Positions 33,838-43,734 of a stretch of DNA of 64,000 bases are shown here, piece by piece. Under the pieces are notes generated by a model. It was not told the DNA's origin. It saw nothing but the letters and a program-made list of their open reading frames with translations, and did no database searches. The DNA is taken from positions 27,014,381 through 27,078,380 of the forward strand of contig NC_091195.1 in NCBI RefSeq assembly GCF_040958095.1. Reading direction: 5' to 3'. Numbering within the stretch: position 1 is the first letter of the stretch; the number at the start of each line of letters is the position of its first letter. This DNA is from Procambarus clarkii (lineage: Eukaryota; Arthropoda; Malacostraca; Decapoda; Cambaridae). The translations under genes were made by a program, and so were the position numbers.

Positions 33838-34100
33838 GAGGTGTAATTACCTAAGTGTAATTACCTAAGTGTAATTACAGGATGAGAGCTACGCTCGTGG
33901 TGTCCCGTCTCCCCAACACTCTTTGTCATATAATGCTTTGAAATTACTGACGGTTTTGGCCTCCACCACCTTCTCACTTAACTTGTTCTAACCGTCTACC
34001 ACTCTGTTTACAAAAATGAATTTTCGTATATTTCTCCGGCAGCCTTGTTTCGTTAGTTTAAATCTATGACCTCTTGTTCTTGAAGTTCCAGGTCTCAGGT
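33838..34100 (-). mobile_element. CR1-like LINE 3' end with tandem tail
   Basis: The tail GTGTAATTACCTAA is repeated twice at 33841-33868 (minus: tandem TTAGGTAATTACAC), then 3' UTR and C-terminal coding remnants. 5'-truncated. Confidence 0.87.
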
Positions 34101-34480
34101 TGTAGCGTTAATGCACAAGAGTGCTAGTTGTATGAATTGTTGGGAATTTGTGTTCTTTTTTGGGGAGTTCTTTGGCTCTTTTCCGACGTAGGTCACAATT
34201 TTCACCAGATTATGGTCTGCTTTGTTTCGCCAATTTTTCTGGGTGCCTTCCCCGGTCAATGGCAATTATTATGACATTGTTAAATGTAAAGTGCTCATAG
34301 GCCATTGATCTACACCTCTCTGAGGGGGGGCCAGGTTCTGGCGCATGGTTCCTGGTAGGCAAAAGGATTCCTGTAACTGATGACCCCAAACTAATACAGC
34401 ACATATCAGTTTGGATAGCTTCAGGGAGCCTCCGGGGCTTGCCCATAAAATGGCGTTTCATTACATTCAACTCTGGTTTT
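34100..34480. repeat. DIRS terminal-repeat fragment
   Basis: Order on the plus strand: GTCACAATTTTCACCAGATT, TGCCTTCCCCGGTCAATGGC, GGCCAGGTTCTGGCGC, ending AAATGGCGTTTCATTACATT. This is the reverse orientation of 29880-30160. Confidence 0.75.
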
Positions 34481-34507
34481 ATTCTTGTGTTTGAGAAGAT
34501 GACAGAT

Positions 34508-34765
34508 ATAGAGTCTCCGTGGTGTAGTGGTAAGACACTCGCCTGGCGTTCCGCGAGCGCTATGTCATGGGTTCGTATCCTGGCCAGGGAGGATTTACTG
34601 GGCGCAAATCCTTAACTGTAGCCTCTGTTTAACGCAACAGTAAAATGTGTTCTTGGATGAAAAAAACGATTCTTCGCGGCGGGGATCGTATTCCAGGGAC
34701 CTGCCCGAAACGCTACGCGTACTAGTGGCTCTACAAGAATGTAACAACTCTTGTATATATCTCAA
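34508..34765 (+). mobile_element. tRNA-derived SINE, family B
   Basis: tRNA-like head GTCTCCGTGGTGTAGTGGTA (A box) and GGGTTCGTATCC (B box), body GATTCTTCGCGGCGGGGATC, tail CCTGCCCGAAACGCTACGCG through TAGTGGCTCTACAAGAATGT and TATATATCTC plus A-run. The second copy at 38796 is almost identical. Confidence 0.88.
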
Positions 34766-34907
34766 AAAAAAGTCATCAGCAAATAGTATTGGCTTAAGTT
34801 GGATGGCATTTGGCAGATCAATAACATACTGTTTACGAGAACATAACATAAGAATAAAGGAAACTGAAAAAGCCTAGGGGCCCAAACAAAGCACCTCTCA
34901 TTTATAT

Positions 34908-35140
34908 TTTAAGGGTCCTAGTAGTACAGTCGGGTTTGTTCTCGACTCAAAATCGAGAATTCCGGGTTTTGACCCTTAAACTGCGCAACACTGCAAATGA
35001 AGTTTTGAGTAACTGACGCAAAAGTGTGCATCACTGCATATGCAGTTTTCGAGTACTACTCAAGATTTAAACGGCCCACGGATACATGGGGTTTACATCG
35101 CCTTCCTCAGGGCTCTTATAAACAGAGGCCGTTTTTTTTT
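34908..35140 (+). mobile_element. Possible tRNA-derived SINE, family C
   Basis: GGTCCTAGTAGTACAGTCGG, then CTCGACTCAAAATCGAG (a perfect anticodon-stem-like hairpin), then TTCCGGGTTTTGACCC. This looks like a tRNA head (loop CTCAAAA), followed by unrelated body and a T-run at 35132. Single copy here, so only moderately supported. Confidence 0.5.
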
Positions 35141-36235
35141 TTAAATCGTGGGCGACATCCTCGGGTGTGAGAGCCTCTGTATTGAGTGAGCCACCAAGGC
35201 TGGTGCACGCAGCATGAGCTCACAGCACTGCTGTTCAGCTTGAGACGACAGCATCGCCTAAACATGTAAAAAATATATGTAACTGGTATTATTTAGTGAT
35301 GCTAGTATTACAGAAGACCCCTGACTGATATAAATGACCAGGATTCTGATAATAGCAGGATTGTTATGATAATTTGTGCTGTGCTGTGGGAGGAGTAATG
35401 TTGAGGGAGGGAGGGCTGTAGCTTCGTCTGCCGAATCTGTGTGGCCACCTGTTGCTGTCTGCACAGACTATACCAGCTTGGTAGTTTGCTATGGTGAACA
35501 AAATGTGCAGATTACTTATATATAAAACGTCTGTATATAGTGAATAAATGTAAAAACAGTATGGTGGGAGGAAGGTGTTTGCGAAGGAGGGAGTGGTGGT
35601 GAGTGGCTGGCTGGCAGGTGTGTTATCTTATCTTGATAAGATAACCAAGAAAGATTATCAAGAAAGATAATCAAGAAAGATTATCTTGATAAGAATAATG
35701 TGTGGTGACCACTCCTTGTTGCTTTTTGACTCACAATACAGTACCAATTTAGTGGTTCGTTATAGTAAACAAAACATGCAGATACTTATATATAACATGT
35801 GTATATAGTGTAATAACCGCAAAACTATTTGTTTATTGTTTTATGAACATAATAATTGAATCACTTATATGCACAACATAATTTTGAGTATAGCGATGAT
35901 TCACACATTTTATTATATAAATATATCACACTACACACTATTGAATAATATTACTGCAAAAAACTTAGACAAAATCAATCAGAGACATTGAAATAATTAG
36001 GTAATAATATCTTTGTGGCAACTCCCGCCTGACAGCTGGGGCGGAGCAGACCTCATCTGGCGCCTGCTCTGTCAACACATCTTTTTTGCCAGACTTCCTC
36101 ACCATATTGCGGCCAAAATATGCCACTTACGATTTTTTTATCACTTTTCCCGTGATCAGGGAACACAAATGAACATTTTTATAAGACGAAATAATTTTTA
36201 ATTTTTATTTTTGTTTTGCACCTGTGGGTACTGAA
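35140..36235. other. Non-coding sequence
   Basis: AT-rich, with a short alternating TATCTTGATAAGATAA palindromic patch at 35625-35695. No ORF or TE recognised. Confidence 0.45.
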
Positions 36236-36239
36236 GGCC

Positions 36240-36480
36240 AAATAGCCTCGAGCAGCTTAGGGGTTAATCCCGGGTAGGACAGAAATGGTTGGTTCCTTTC
36301 CCCTCACATAATGCCCCGGGTCACCTAGCAGTAAATAGGCACTCGGGAGTTAGTCAGCTTGTTGTGAGGTTACATCCTGGGCGGGGCCAGTAATTCCACC
36401 CTGGGGGGGGAGGGGGAAAGTAGGGGATCGATATAAGCTTAATGTGTATGAACACACTCTGGCTTCCTGTCCCCGACACA
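36240..36480 (+). mobile_element. SINE-like element, family D, copy 1
   Basis: Contains TTAATCCCGGGTAGGACAGA, CACCTAGCAGTAAATAGGCA, CTCGGGAGTTAGTCAGC and a tail CTCTGGCTTCCTGTCC. The central CACCTAGCAGTAAATAGG string is shared with family A bodies. Related plus copy at 36830-37015 and minus copies near 37130-37330 and 37930-38070. Confidence 0.6.
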
Positions 36481-36494
36481 ATTATTTATTATTA

Positions 36495-36866
36495 TTACAT
36501 CCACCCAAATATATAACATACTACTGTATGTGTGTCTAACTTATGCATGAAATACTCAATTGATCCCAAGTCTATCATGTTTCCCAGTAATTTGTTGTAT
36601 AGATGAACCACAGTACAGTACAGTACTTCCAAGCCAGTATTTACCCAGGCTATTATGAGACTCTGAACTTGTCGTTTATATCTATTGTTCCAAGTTCTAT
36701 TTTCTGCGATATATTTCAAACCTAATTGACTGGAGCCAGGAACCCTTATCCTGGTAACCTCCAGTAACCTAGAATGAGTACTGTGGTCTTGGTAGTACAG
36801 TACTTTATGATTCCTTCTCAATTCATAATTTTTAATCCCAGGTAGGATAGAAATGGTTGGGAACAT
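36495..36866 (-). other. Unrecognised 123-codon ORF between two SINE-like copies
   Basis: Minus-strand ORF starting MFPTISILPGIKNYELRRNH and containing TWNNRYKRQVQSLIIAWVNT and a Tyr/Leu-rich C-terminus. Composition looks protein-like, but I know no family for it. It overlaps the edge of the SINE-like copy at 36830. It could be part of a longer composite repeat whose ends are the two family D copies. Confidence 0.25.
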
Positions 36867-37015
36867 TTCCTGTCACCTAATGCCTCTGTTCACCTAGCAA
36901 AAAATAGACACTTGGGAGTTAGTCAGGTCATTGTGGGGTTGTAGTTCAACCATGGGAGGACCTTGATATAAGCCTAATGTATATATACACAGGATTCCTG
37001 TCCTGACAAAATGAA
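36830..37015 (+). mobile_element. SINE-like element, family D, copy 2
   Basis: AATCCCAGGTAGGATAGAAA, CACCTAGCAAAAAATAGACA, CTTGGGAGTTAGTCAGG, tail GATATAAGCCTAATGTATAT then GGATTCCTGTCC. Same order as copy 1. Confidence 0.6.
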
Positions 37016-37124
37016 TAATTACAGTACAATATTATAATTTATTATTATTATAATTGTTACATTTGCAGCTACATTTACAATAATGAATCTTACGTATTTT
37101 GTATATTTTTAATTCCAGTTTGTC

Positions 37125-37729
37125 TGAGACAGGAAGAAGTCTGTACCCGAGGCTCACTGAGGTCACCCTAGGTCAACTACTGACCATCCTCAGGACTCCT
37201 TGGTACCTATTTACTGCTAGGTGAACAGAGGCATCAGATGAGAGGAAACGTCCCCAACAGCTTTGTCCTGCACGAGAAGTGAGCCCAGGTGCCTCAAATG
37301 TGAGCCAAGGACACAGACCTACTGTATATTAGATACAGCAACACAGCATTGACAATTACCTAAATGTTAGAGAAAACATCGCTATTTAAATGTAAAAAAA
37401 AAAAAGTAGCATTTCATTGGCCTTTATTAATATATCACACCAGGGGGAGAGTACTTGCTAGGTCATTTCATGTAAAGATTCTCAATCTTTGGCTAGTTGC
37501 AATTTATGTAGTACCGTAATATTATATTCATAAAATATACATACACGAGAACATAATACTGTACAGTATATTGAAGACAAAGGGATTGCATATTAAATGT
37601 TGTTCAGGAGGTGGTAATATAGGCCTAATACACAGCTGGACAAAATACTGGTTCTTTCAACCATAAATTCTCATAGGGGATTAAATTTTTACTTTTCTTG
37701 TATGCCAACATTACTGAATAATTCATCCA

Positions 37730-37760
<31 letters not shown>

Positions 37761-38075
37761 TATATTGGGTCTTGTTAGTGTTATGTCCACAGACTAGAAT
37801 GTATGATTATGCACTTTCAAGTTAGAAAATGAGCTTAAACTGAAACACGCAAGCCTATTTTAATCCCTGTTATCGGAAATACGAAGCTTGTATTCAGGCT
37901 CATATTAAAGTCTTCTGCCCCCCCCTACCCTAGGATAACACTGCCCCACAACAGCTCCCTAACAACTAGGTACCTAGTGGTAGTTACTGCTAGGTGAACA
38001 GTTGCACCAGGTGAAAGGAAACGTGCCTGAGAATTGAATCTGAGTCTAACAATTATGAGCCGAGGACATAGACCC
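37125..38075. other. Non-coding region with two minus-oriented SINE-like pieces
   Basis: 37180-37330 and 37930-38070 contain the reversed string TACTGCTAGGTGAACAG of the SINE bodies. The rest is AT-rich, with an A-run at 37394, a T/G-run at 37731-37757 and no ORF. Confidence 0.5.
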
Positions 38076-38339
38076 CACAGTGTTACTGGACCCATATGTG
38101 TCTTAACGTTTTCTGCGAGGCTCCAGGAACGCCATATACTGTATGTTACAACCCCAGCTGGTTACCCACCAATTCTTACGTGTAAGATTCTCCATGGCTA
38201 CATTGGCTGTACTGTATAATAAGTCTTTGTGTGTGTAATAATACAATATAGTGCAAAGTGCTATAAAAGTGCTAAGACTTGACCACAAAGTAGAATACAA
38301 TACAGTAATTAATGTAAAGTACAGTAATTAAATAACAAA

Positions 38340-39051
38340 CTCTGCTTTCAGACAACACACAGCTCCCCCTGTTTAAATCCCTAAACATGCTAAACATAAA
38401 TTCACTCTACACATTCTCTTGTGCCAATTACATTATTACAAAACCCTTTTCTTAGGTGCAAACCCTGTTCTAAAACTCTTCCTGGACAGATGTAATAGAA
38501 CCCATACTCACCACACCAGACATAAATCTCTCTTTGATATCCCCAAGAGTCAAATTGAATTTGCGTAAACAATGTAAATAAAGGGACCTAGTCTATGGAA
38601 CTCACTCCCTAACGAATTGAAAAGCTGTCCAACTTTTGCCTTATTCAAAAATAAAACCAAAAAGTACCTAATTTAATCTTCATAGTTTCCTACCTCGTAC
38701 TTTAAATCGCACTGTATCTAGTGCTACCCAATCCCCCAATATATGTACCTAAGCCATATAACTTTACCCTTGTAATCTTTGATATCATCTGACCAGTCTC
38801 CGTGGTGTAGTGGTAAGACACTCGCCTGGCGTTCCGCGAGCGCTATGTCATGGGTTCGTATCCTGGCCGGGGAGGATTTACTGAGCGCAATTCCTTAACT
38901 GTAGCCTCTGTTTAACGCAACAGTAAAATGGTTGTAACAACAGTCTTGGTTGTAACAACGATTCTTCGCGGCGGGGATCGTATTCCAGGGACCTGCCCGA
39001 AACGCTACGCGTACTAGTGGCTCTACAAGAATGTAACAACTCTTGTATATA

Positions 39052-39087
<36 letters not shown>

Positions 39088-39475
39088 CATGGTTGTTATA
39101 TTGAGCACATATTCTACTGCATTATTCCTTGAAATGATCCTCAAATTGTGCTACAATGAACCAATTGATAACCCTGAAATTTTACCCTAATGTACCTAGT
39201 AATCCTTGTCATTATAGTGTATTGTTATTATTGTGTATTAATCTAATCTTTGTTTATTGTATCAAAATTTCTTACAATGTACCTGTAAACATTTTTTGTC
39301 AATTTTACTGGAAATTATCTACTTAAAATTATCTGTTAAATTAAGGATTTGCCCGAAAAGCTGTGTGTGCTCGTGGCTTTACAAGAATGTCAAATCATCA
39401 TTATTACTATGTACTCTCTTAACCCCCAATGTACCTTCTAAATAAATAACTAAATAAATACATAAATAAATAAAT
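38340..39475 (+). mobile_element. LINE of fourth type, C-terminus and 3' UTR, hosting a SINE
   Basis: Around 38580-38660 the plus strand reads KGPSLWNSLPNELKSCPTF then FKNKTKK, the usual C-terminal motif of a LINE ORF2. The 3' UTR continues after the SINE at 38796-39085 and ends in GCCCGAAAAGCTGTGTGTGC, GTGGCTTTACAAGAATGT and an (AAATA)n tail at about 39440-39482. Heavily mutated. Confidence 0.65.
38796..39085 (+). mobile_element. tRNA-derived SINE, family B, in LINE 3' UTR
   Basis: Near-identical to 34508-34765 with a 29-A tail. The A-run is followed by continuing LINE 3' UTR, so the SINE was inserted into a LINE whose own tail it resembles. Confidence 0.9.
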
Positions 39476-39479
39476 AAAT

Positions 39480-39775
39480 AAATTAGACTACCATAAACTA
39501 GACTACAATAAAATAATTTAACTACAATAAACTAGACTACAATAAAGTAATTCAACTACAATAAACTAGACTACTGTACAATAAAGTAATTCAACTACAA
39601 TAAACTAGACTACTGTACAATAAAGTAATTCGACTACAATAAACTAGACTACTGTACAATAAAGTAATTCAACTACAATAAACTAGACTACAATAAAGTA
39701 ATTCAACTACAATAAACTAGACTACTGTACAATAAAGTAATTCGACTACAATAAACTAGACTACAATAATAATAA
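39480..39775. repeat. AT-rich minisatellite
   Basis: Tandem CTACAATAAACTAGACTA with inserted CTGTACAATAAAGTAATTCA. Variable unit length of about 30-40 bp. Related motifs recur at 41860-42025. Confidence 0.9.
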
Positions 39776-40029
39776 TAATGCTTATTCTATAGAATGTGTG
39801 TACAGAGGACATAAGAGTAATGTACAATTGTAAGGACGGGAGTTACACAAACTAATGAAGCTATTATTACTCAAAGCAATTCGGGCAAAACTTAAAAATA
39901 CAGAAAAAATTTAACTATAGGTGTGAGGAGGTAAAACACTTAATATTAAAGGAGAAGTAAGCTAACAAAGTTAAATCATTCATGGAAAATAACAAATGAA
40001 TATAAAAAAGGTGACACTTAAACTTGAGG

Positions 40030-40480
40030 AGTGAGGATCTCAAAAACCACTTCAATAAACTGGAAAAGGTGCAAAGGCATGCTATAAAATAGCTTTTGGA
40101 ACTGAAAAACAAGAATTATGAGGAAAGACTAGAGGCATTAAATATGCCAAAACTAGAAGGTAGAAGAAAAAGAGGCGATATGATCACCACTTACAAAATA
40201 ATAACAGGAATCGACCAAATTGACAAAGAGGCATTCCTGAAACCAGCAACTTCAAGAACAAGAGGATACAGATTCAAGCTATGGAAACAAAGGTACCAAA
40301 AAAATATTTCAAAGTATTCTTTTGCAAACAGTGTGGCAAACGGTTGGAAGAAGTTAAGTGAGAAGGCGGTGGAGGCCAAAACCGTCAGAAGTTTCAAAGC
40401 GTTATACGACAATGAGTACTGGGAAGACGGGACACCACGAGCAAAGCTCTCATCCTGTAACTACACTTAGGTAATTAGGG
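40030..40480 (+). mobile_element. CR1-like LINE, C-terminal part and 3' end
   Basis: Open in one frame at 40096-40470 (ALNMPKLEGRRKRGDMITTY, ISKYSFANSVANGWKKLSEK, ALYDNEYWEDGTPRA), then CACTTAGGTAATTA. 5'-truncated. Confidence 0.88.
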
Positions 40481-40899
40481 ATGACAGGCATAGACTATTA
40501 CATTATGGAGTCAGTAGTTGTAGCAATAGTATAGTACTGCAGTGTACTGTAGTTTATTTACATTAATGATAATGGAAATACAAAGTGTAATTTTGAAAAG
40601 CAGCTGGACTCTGTCTCATAATATTTTATCGGAACATTACTCTATGTTCTGTTATGTTCTTTGAATATAACACAACAGAGTAATACAGTATAATTTAAGT
40701 TTAATGGGGTCAATACTTAAAAAATAAACAAGGATTATAAAGCATATGAATAAAAACATGATCAAAGAAATGCAAGAAATTAGATGACATTAAATGAAGA
40801 AAGGACATAATTTTTAGTACTGTAGATACAAATTTAGGATCAGAATAACACAAAACTAACATACAGATATTACTATAAATGATGAGAGTGTGATTGGCT

Positions 40900-41070
40900 C
40901 TTGGATTGGATTGGATTGGTATAGATTAAAGGATATTAATTACATGATATTAAGTAAATATTTCTCAGTCTCTCTTTTTTAACACTAGTTGGAAGACATA
41001 CAGCTTTTAATAACATTTGGAAGGTCATTCCACAATTTTGGACCCTTGATCTGCATAGCATTTCTGCTTA
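40900..41070 (-). mobile_element. LINE C-terminal fragment
   Basis: The minus strand reads RNAMQIKGPKLWNDLPNVIK followed by SCMSSN and a stop, the same C-terminal motif as the LINE at 38.6 kb but in opposite orientation. Confidence 0.55.
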
Positions 41071-41110
41071 GGTCGAGTTTCACTCGACCTAAACAATTGT
41101 TCACTCGATT

Positions 41111-41660
41111 CGTGAACATTTTCTTTAGTATATCGGCGATATACTAAAGAAATTGTTCACGACTTTTGTTAGGCCAAAGCTAGAATATGCAACGGTTGTG
41201 TGGTGCCCATATCTTAAGAAGCACATCAACAAACTGGAAAAGGTGCAAAGACACGCTACTAAGTGGCTCCCAGAACTGAAGGGCAAGAGCTACGAGGAGA
41301 GGTTAAGAGGCATTAAATATGCCAAAACTTGAAGACAGAAGAAAAAGAGGTGATATGATCACTACATACAAAATAGTAACAGGAATTGATAAAATCGATA
41401 GGGAAGATTTCCTGAGACCTGGAACTTTAAGAACAAGAGGTCATAGATTTAAACTAGCTAAACACAGATGCCGAAGAAATATAAGAAAATTCATTTTCGC
41501 AAATAGAGTGGTAGACGGTTGGAACAAGTTAGGGGAGAAGGTGGTGGAGGCCAAGACCGTCAGTAGTTTCAAAGCGTTATACGACAAAGAGTGCTGGGAA
41601 GACGGGACACCACGAGCGTAGCTCTCATCCTGTAACTACACTTAGGTAATTACTCAAGGA
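41111..41660 (+). mobile_element. CR1-like LINE, 5'-truncated with inverted 5' junction
   Basis: From 41137 the plus strand reads ILKKLFTTFVRPKLEYA-like sequence, then a clean 3' frame (41319-41621, RKRGDMITTYKIVTGIDKID, RNIRKFIFANRVVDGWNK, EDGTPRA) and the tail CACTTAGGTAATTAC. The first 25 bp (41137-41161) are present inverted at 41111-41135 with one mismatch. Confidence 0.86.
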
Positions 41661-41859
41661 ACATCAGAGATATTTGGTAAATTCAGGTAAATTAAGGTTT
41701 CTTGTGTGGTGAACACGAGTCCTATTACAGACTTCTAGGAAGTGCTTAAAGTCAGACCTGACATTGTAATTCAGAGTTTTTATAGATATAGAGAACACCT
41801 GAGAGTAGGTGCAGAGACTTGATATTTAACATGTTCAAAGATTTCTAAGATTTGTGAAT

Positions 41860-42030
41860 AATAAAGTAATTAGACTACAATAAAGTACTGTATTTAGACC
41901 ACAATAGTTATTAGACTACAATAAAGTACTGTACAGTATTTGGACTACAATAGTTATTAGACTACAATAAAGTACTGTATTTGGACTACAATAGTTATTA
42001 GACTACAATAAAGTAATTAGACTACAATAA
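41860..42030. repeat. AT-rich tandem repeat
   Basis: Units of TTAGACTACAATAAAGTACTG with GTATTTGGACTACAATAGTTA. About four to five imperfect copies. Confidence 0.85.
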
Positions 42031-42129
42031 ACTAGTTAAGAGCATTAAACTTGAGTTAGGTTAGCTGTATACGTTAATGGGTCACACACGTCATGGGTTA
42101 GGTTATATGAGATGCAAGTGATCTGCAGG

Positions 42130-42345
42130 TAGGCCTGTCACATGCACCGAGGCTCATGTAGGCCTGTCACATGCACCGAGGCTCATGTAGGCCTGTCACA
42201 TGCACCGAGGCTCATGTAGGCCTGTCACATGCACCGAGGCTCATGTAGGCCTGTCACATGCACCGAGGCTCATGTAGGCCTGTCACATGCACCGGGGCTC
42301 ATGTAGGCCTGTCACATGCACCGAGGCTCATGTAGGCCTATGTGG
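42130..42345. repeat. 29-bp minisatellite, about 7 copies
   Basis: Unit GCCTGTCACATGCACCGAGG plus CTCATGTAG, followed by a (CA)n run at 42346-42365. Confidence 0.95.
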
Positions 42346-42439
42346 CCAACACACACACACACACAACACTTGAACTGTGAGGTTGATGTAGGCCTATGTA
42401 GTCAACATTCGCACAACATATGCACTGTCAGCTTGCTGT

Positions 42440-43315
42440 AGGCCTATGTAGTCAACACTCATGTACTGGGAGGCTACTGTAGGCCTGTGGCCAACACTGC
42501 CACATATCGACACATGTACTGGGAGGCTACTGTAGCCATGTATCCAACACATGACATGTGCTGGGAGGCTACTGTAGCCATGTATCCAACACATGACACA
42601 TGTACTGGGAGGCTACTGTAGCCATGTATCCAACACATGACACATGTACTGGGAGGCTACTGTAGCCATGTATCCAACACATGACACATGTACTGGGAGG
42701 CTACTGTAGCCATGTATCCAACACATGACACATGTACTGGGAGGCTACTGTAGCCATATATCCAACACATGACACATGTACTGGGAGGCTACTGTAGCCA
42801 TGTATCCAACACTGACACATGTACTGGGAGGCTACTGTAGCCATGTATCCAACACATGACACATGTACTGGGAGGCTACTGTAGCCATATATCCAACACA
42901 TGACACATGTACTGGGAGGCTACTGTAGCCATGTATCCAACACATGACACATGTACCGTGAGGCTACTGTAACCATGTATCCAACACTGACACATGTGCT
43001 AGGAGGCTACTGTAGCCATGTATCCAACACTGACACATGTGCTAGGAGGCTACTGTAGCCATGTATCCAACACTGACACATGTGCTAGGAGGCTACTGTA
43101 GCCATGTATCCAACACATGACACATGTACTGGGAGGCTACTGTAGCCATATATCCAACACATGACACATGTACTGGGAGGCTACTGTAGCCATGTATCCA
43201 ACACATGACACATGTACCGTGAGGCTACTGTAACCATGTATCCAACACATGACACATGTACCGTGAGGCTACTGTAACCATGTATCCAACACATGACACA
43301 TGCCGATAGGCTGCT
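42440..43315. repeat. 44-bp minisatellite, about 20 copies
   Basis: Unit CATGACACATGTACTGGGAG plus GCTACTGTAGCCATGTATCCAACA (in two parts), with GTGCTAGG and GTACCGTG variants in blocks. It ends just before the GC-rich block at 43.33 kb. Confidence 0.95.
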
Positions 43316-43329
43316 GTAGGCCTATGCGG

Positions 43330-43700
43330 CCACATCCACACCTGACGTCCAAGCAGCAACACTGGCCCCGCTCTGCCACACACCTGGCCACCCCCCTACA
43401 ACACTGCTAACACTACACACCCGCCACACACTGTAGCCCGCGCCTGTAGCCTACAGCACTGTAGCCTACAGCAGGAGGAGCGGCCAAGAGAAGCGGGTCA
43501 CGCCAACATAACTCACTACACCACTACACCTCCGCCATTTTGGGCCAGTTTTGGTGTGATAGTGAGGAGTGTGTTGGCCAGGGCGGCCTAGGGCGGCCTA
43601 GGGCGGCCTAGGGTGGCCTGGGGCCGGCCTAGGCCGCCCTCCCGGCCTCTCCTCACGCCTCCACTCTGGCCACATTGGAATATTGGCGGCCAGGCCGGGC
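43330..43700 (-). promoter_or_regulatory. Candidate CpG-rich promoter block, minus orientation
   Basis: A GC- and CpG-rich stretch between two minisatellite tracts, containing TCCGCCATTTTGGGCC at 43531-43546. Its reverse complement has the YY1-type core AAAATGGCGGA often found just downstream of transcription starts. It is the only such block between the ZNF143-like exons and mitoferrin, and its strand fits the ZNF143-like gene. No TATA box or initiator is clear, and a short GGGCGGCCTA tandem repeat lies at 43578-43620. Inference only. Confidence 0.35.
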
Positions 43701-43734
43701 ATCTTGGGAAATATTACCCATGACTCACCTGGCC

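Noticed and set aside
34508..34580. Possible real tRNA gene
   Set aside because: Repeated at 38796 with an attached SINE body and A-tail, and the acceptor stem does not close. It is a SINE head.
42130..43315. CRISPR-like array (regular repeats)
   Set aside because: Units are contiguous with no unique spacers, in a eukaryotic context; a minisatellite.
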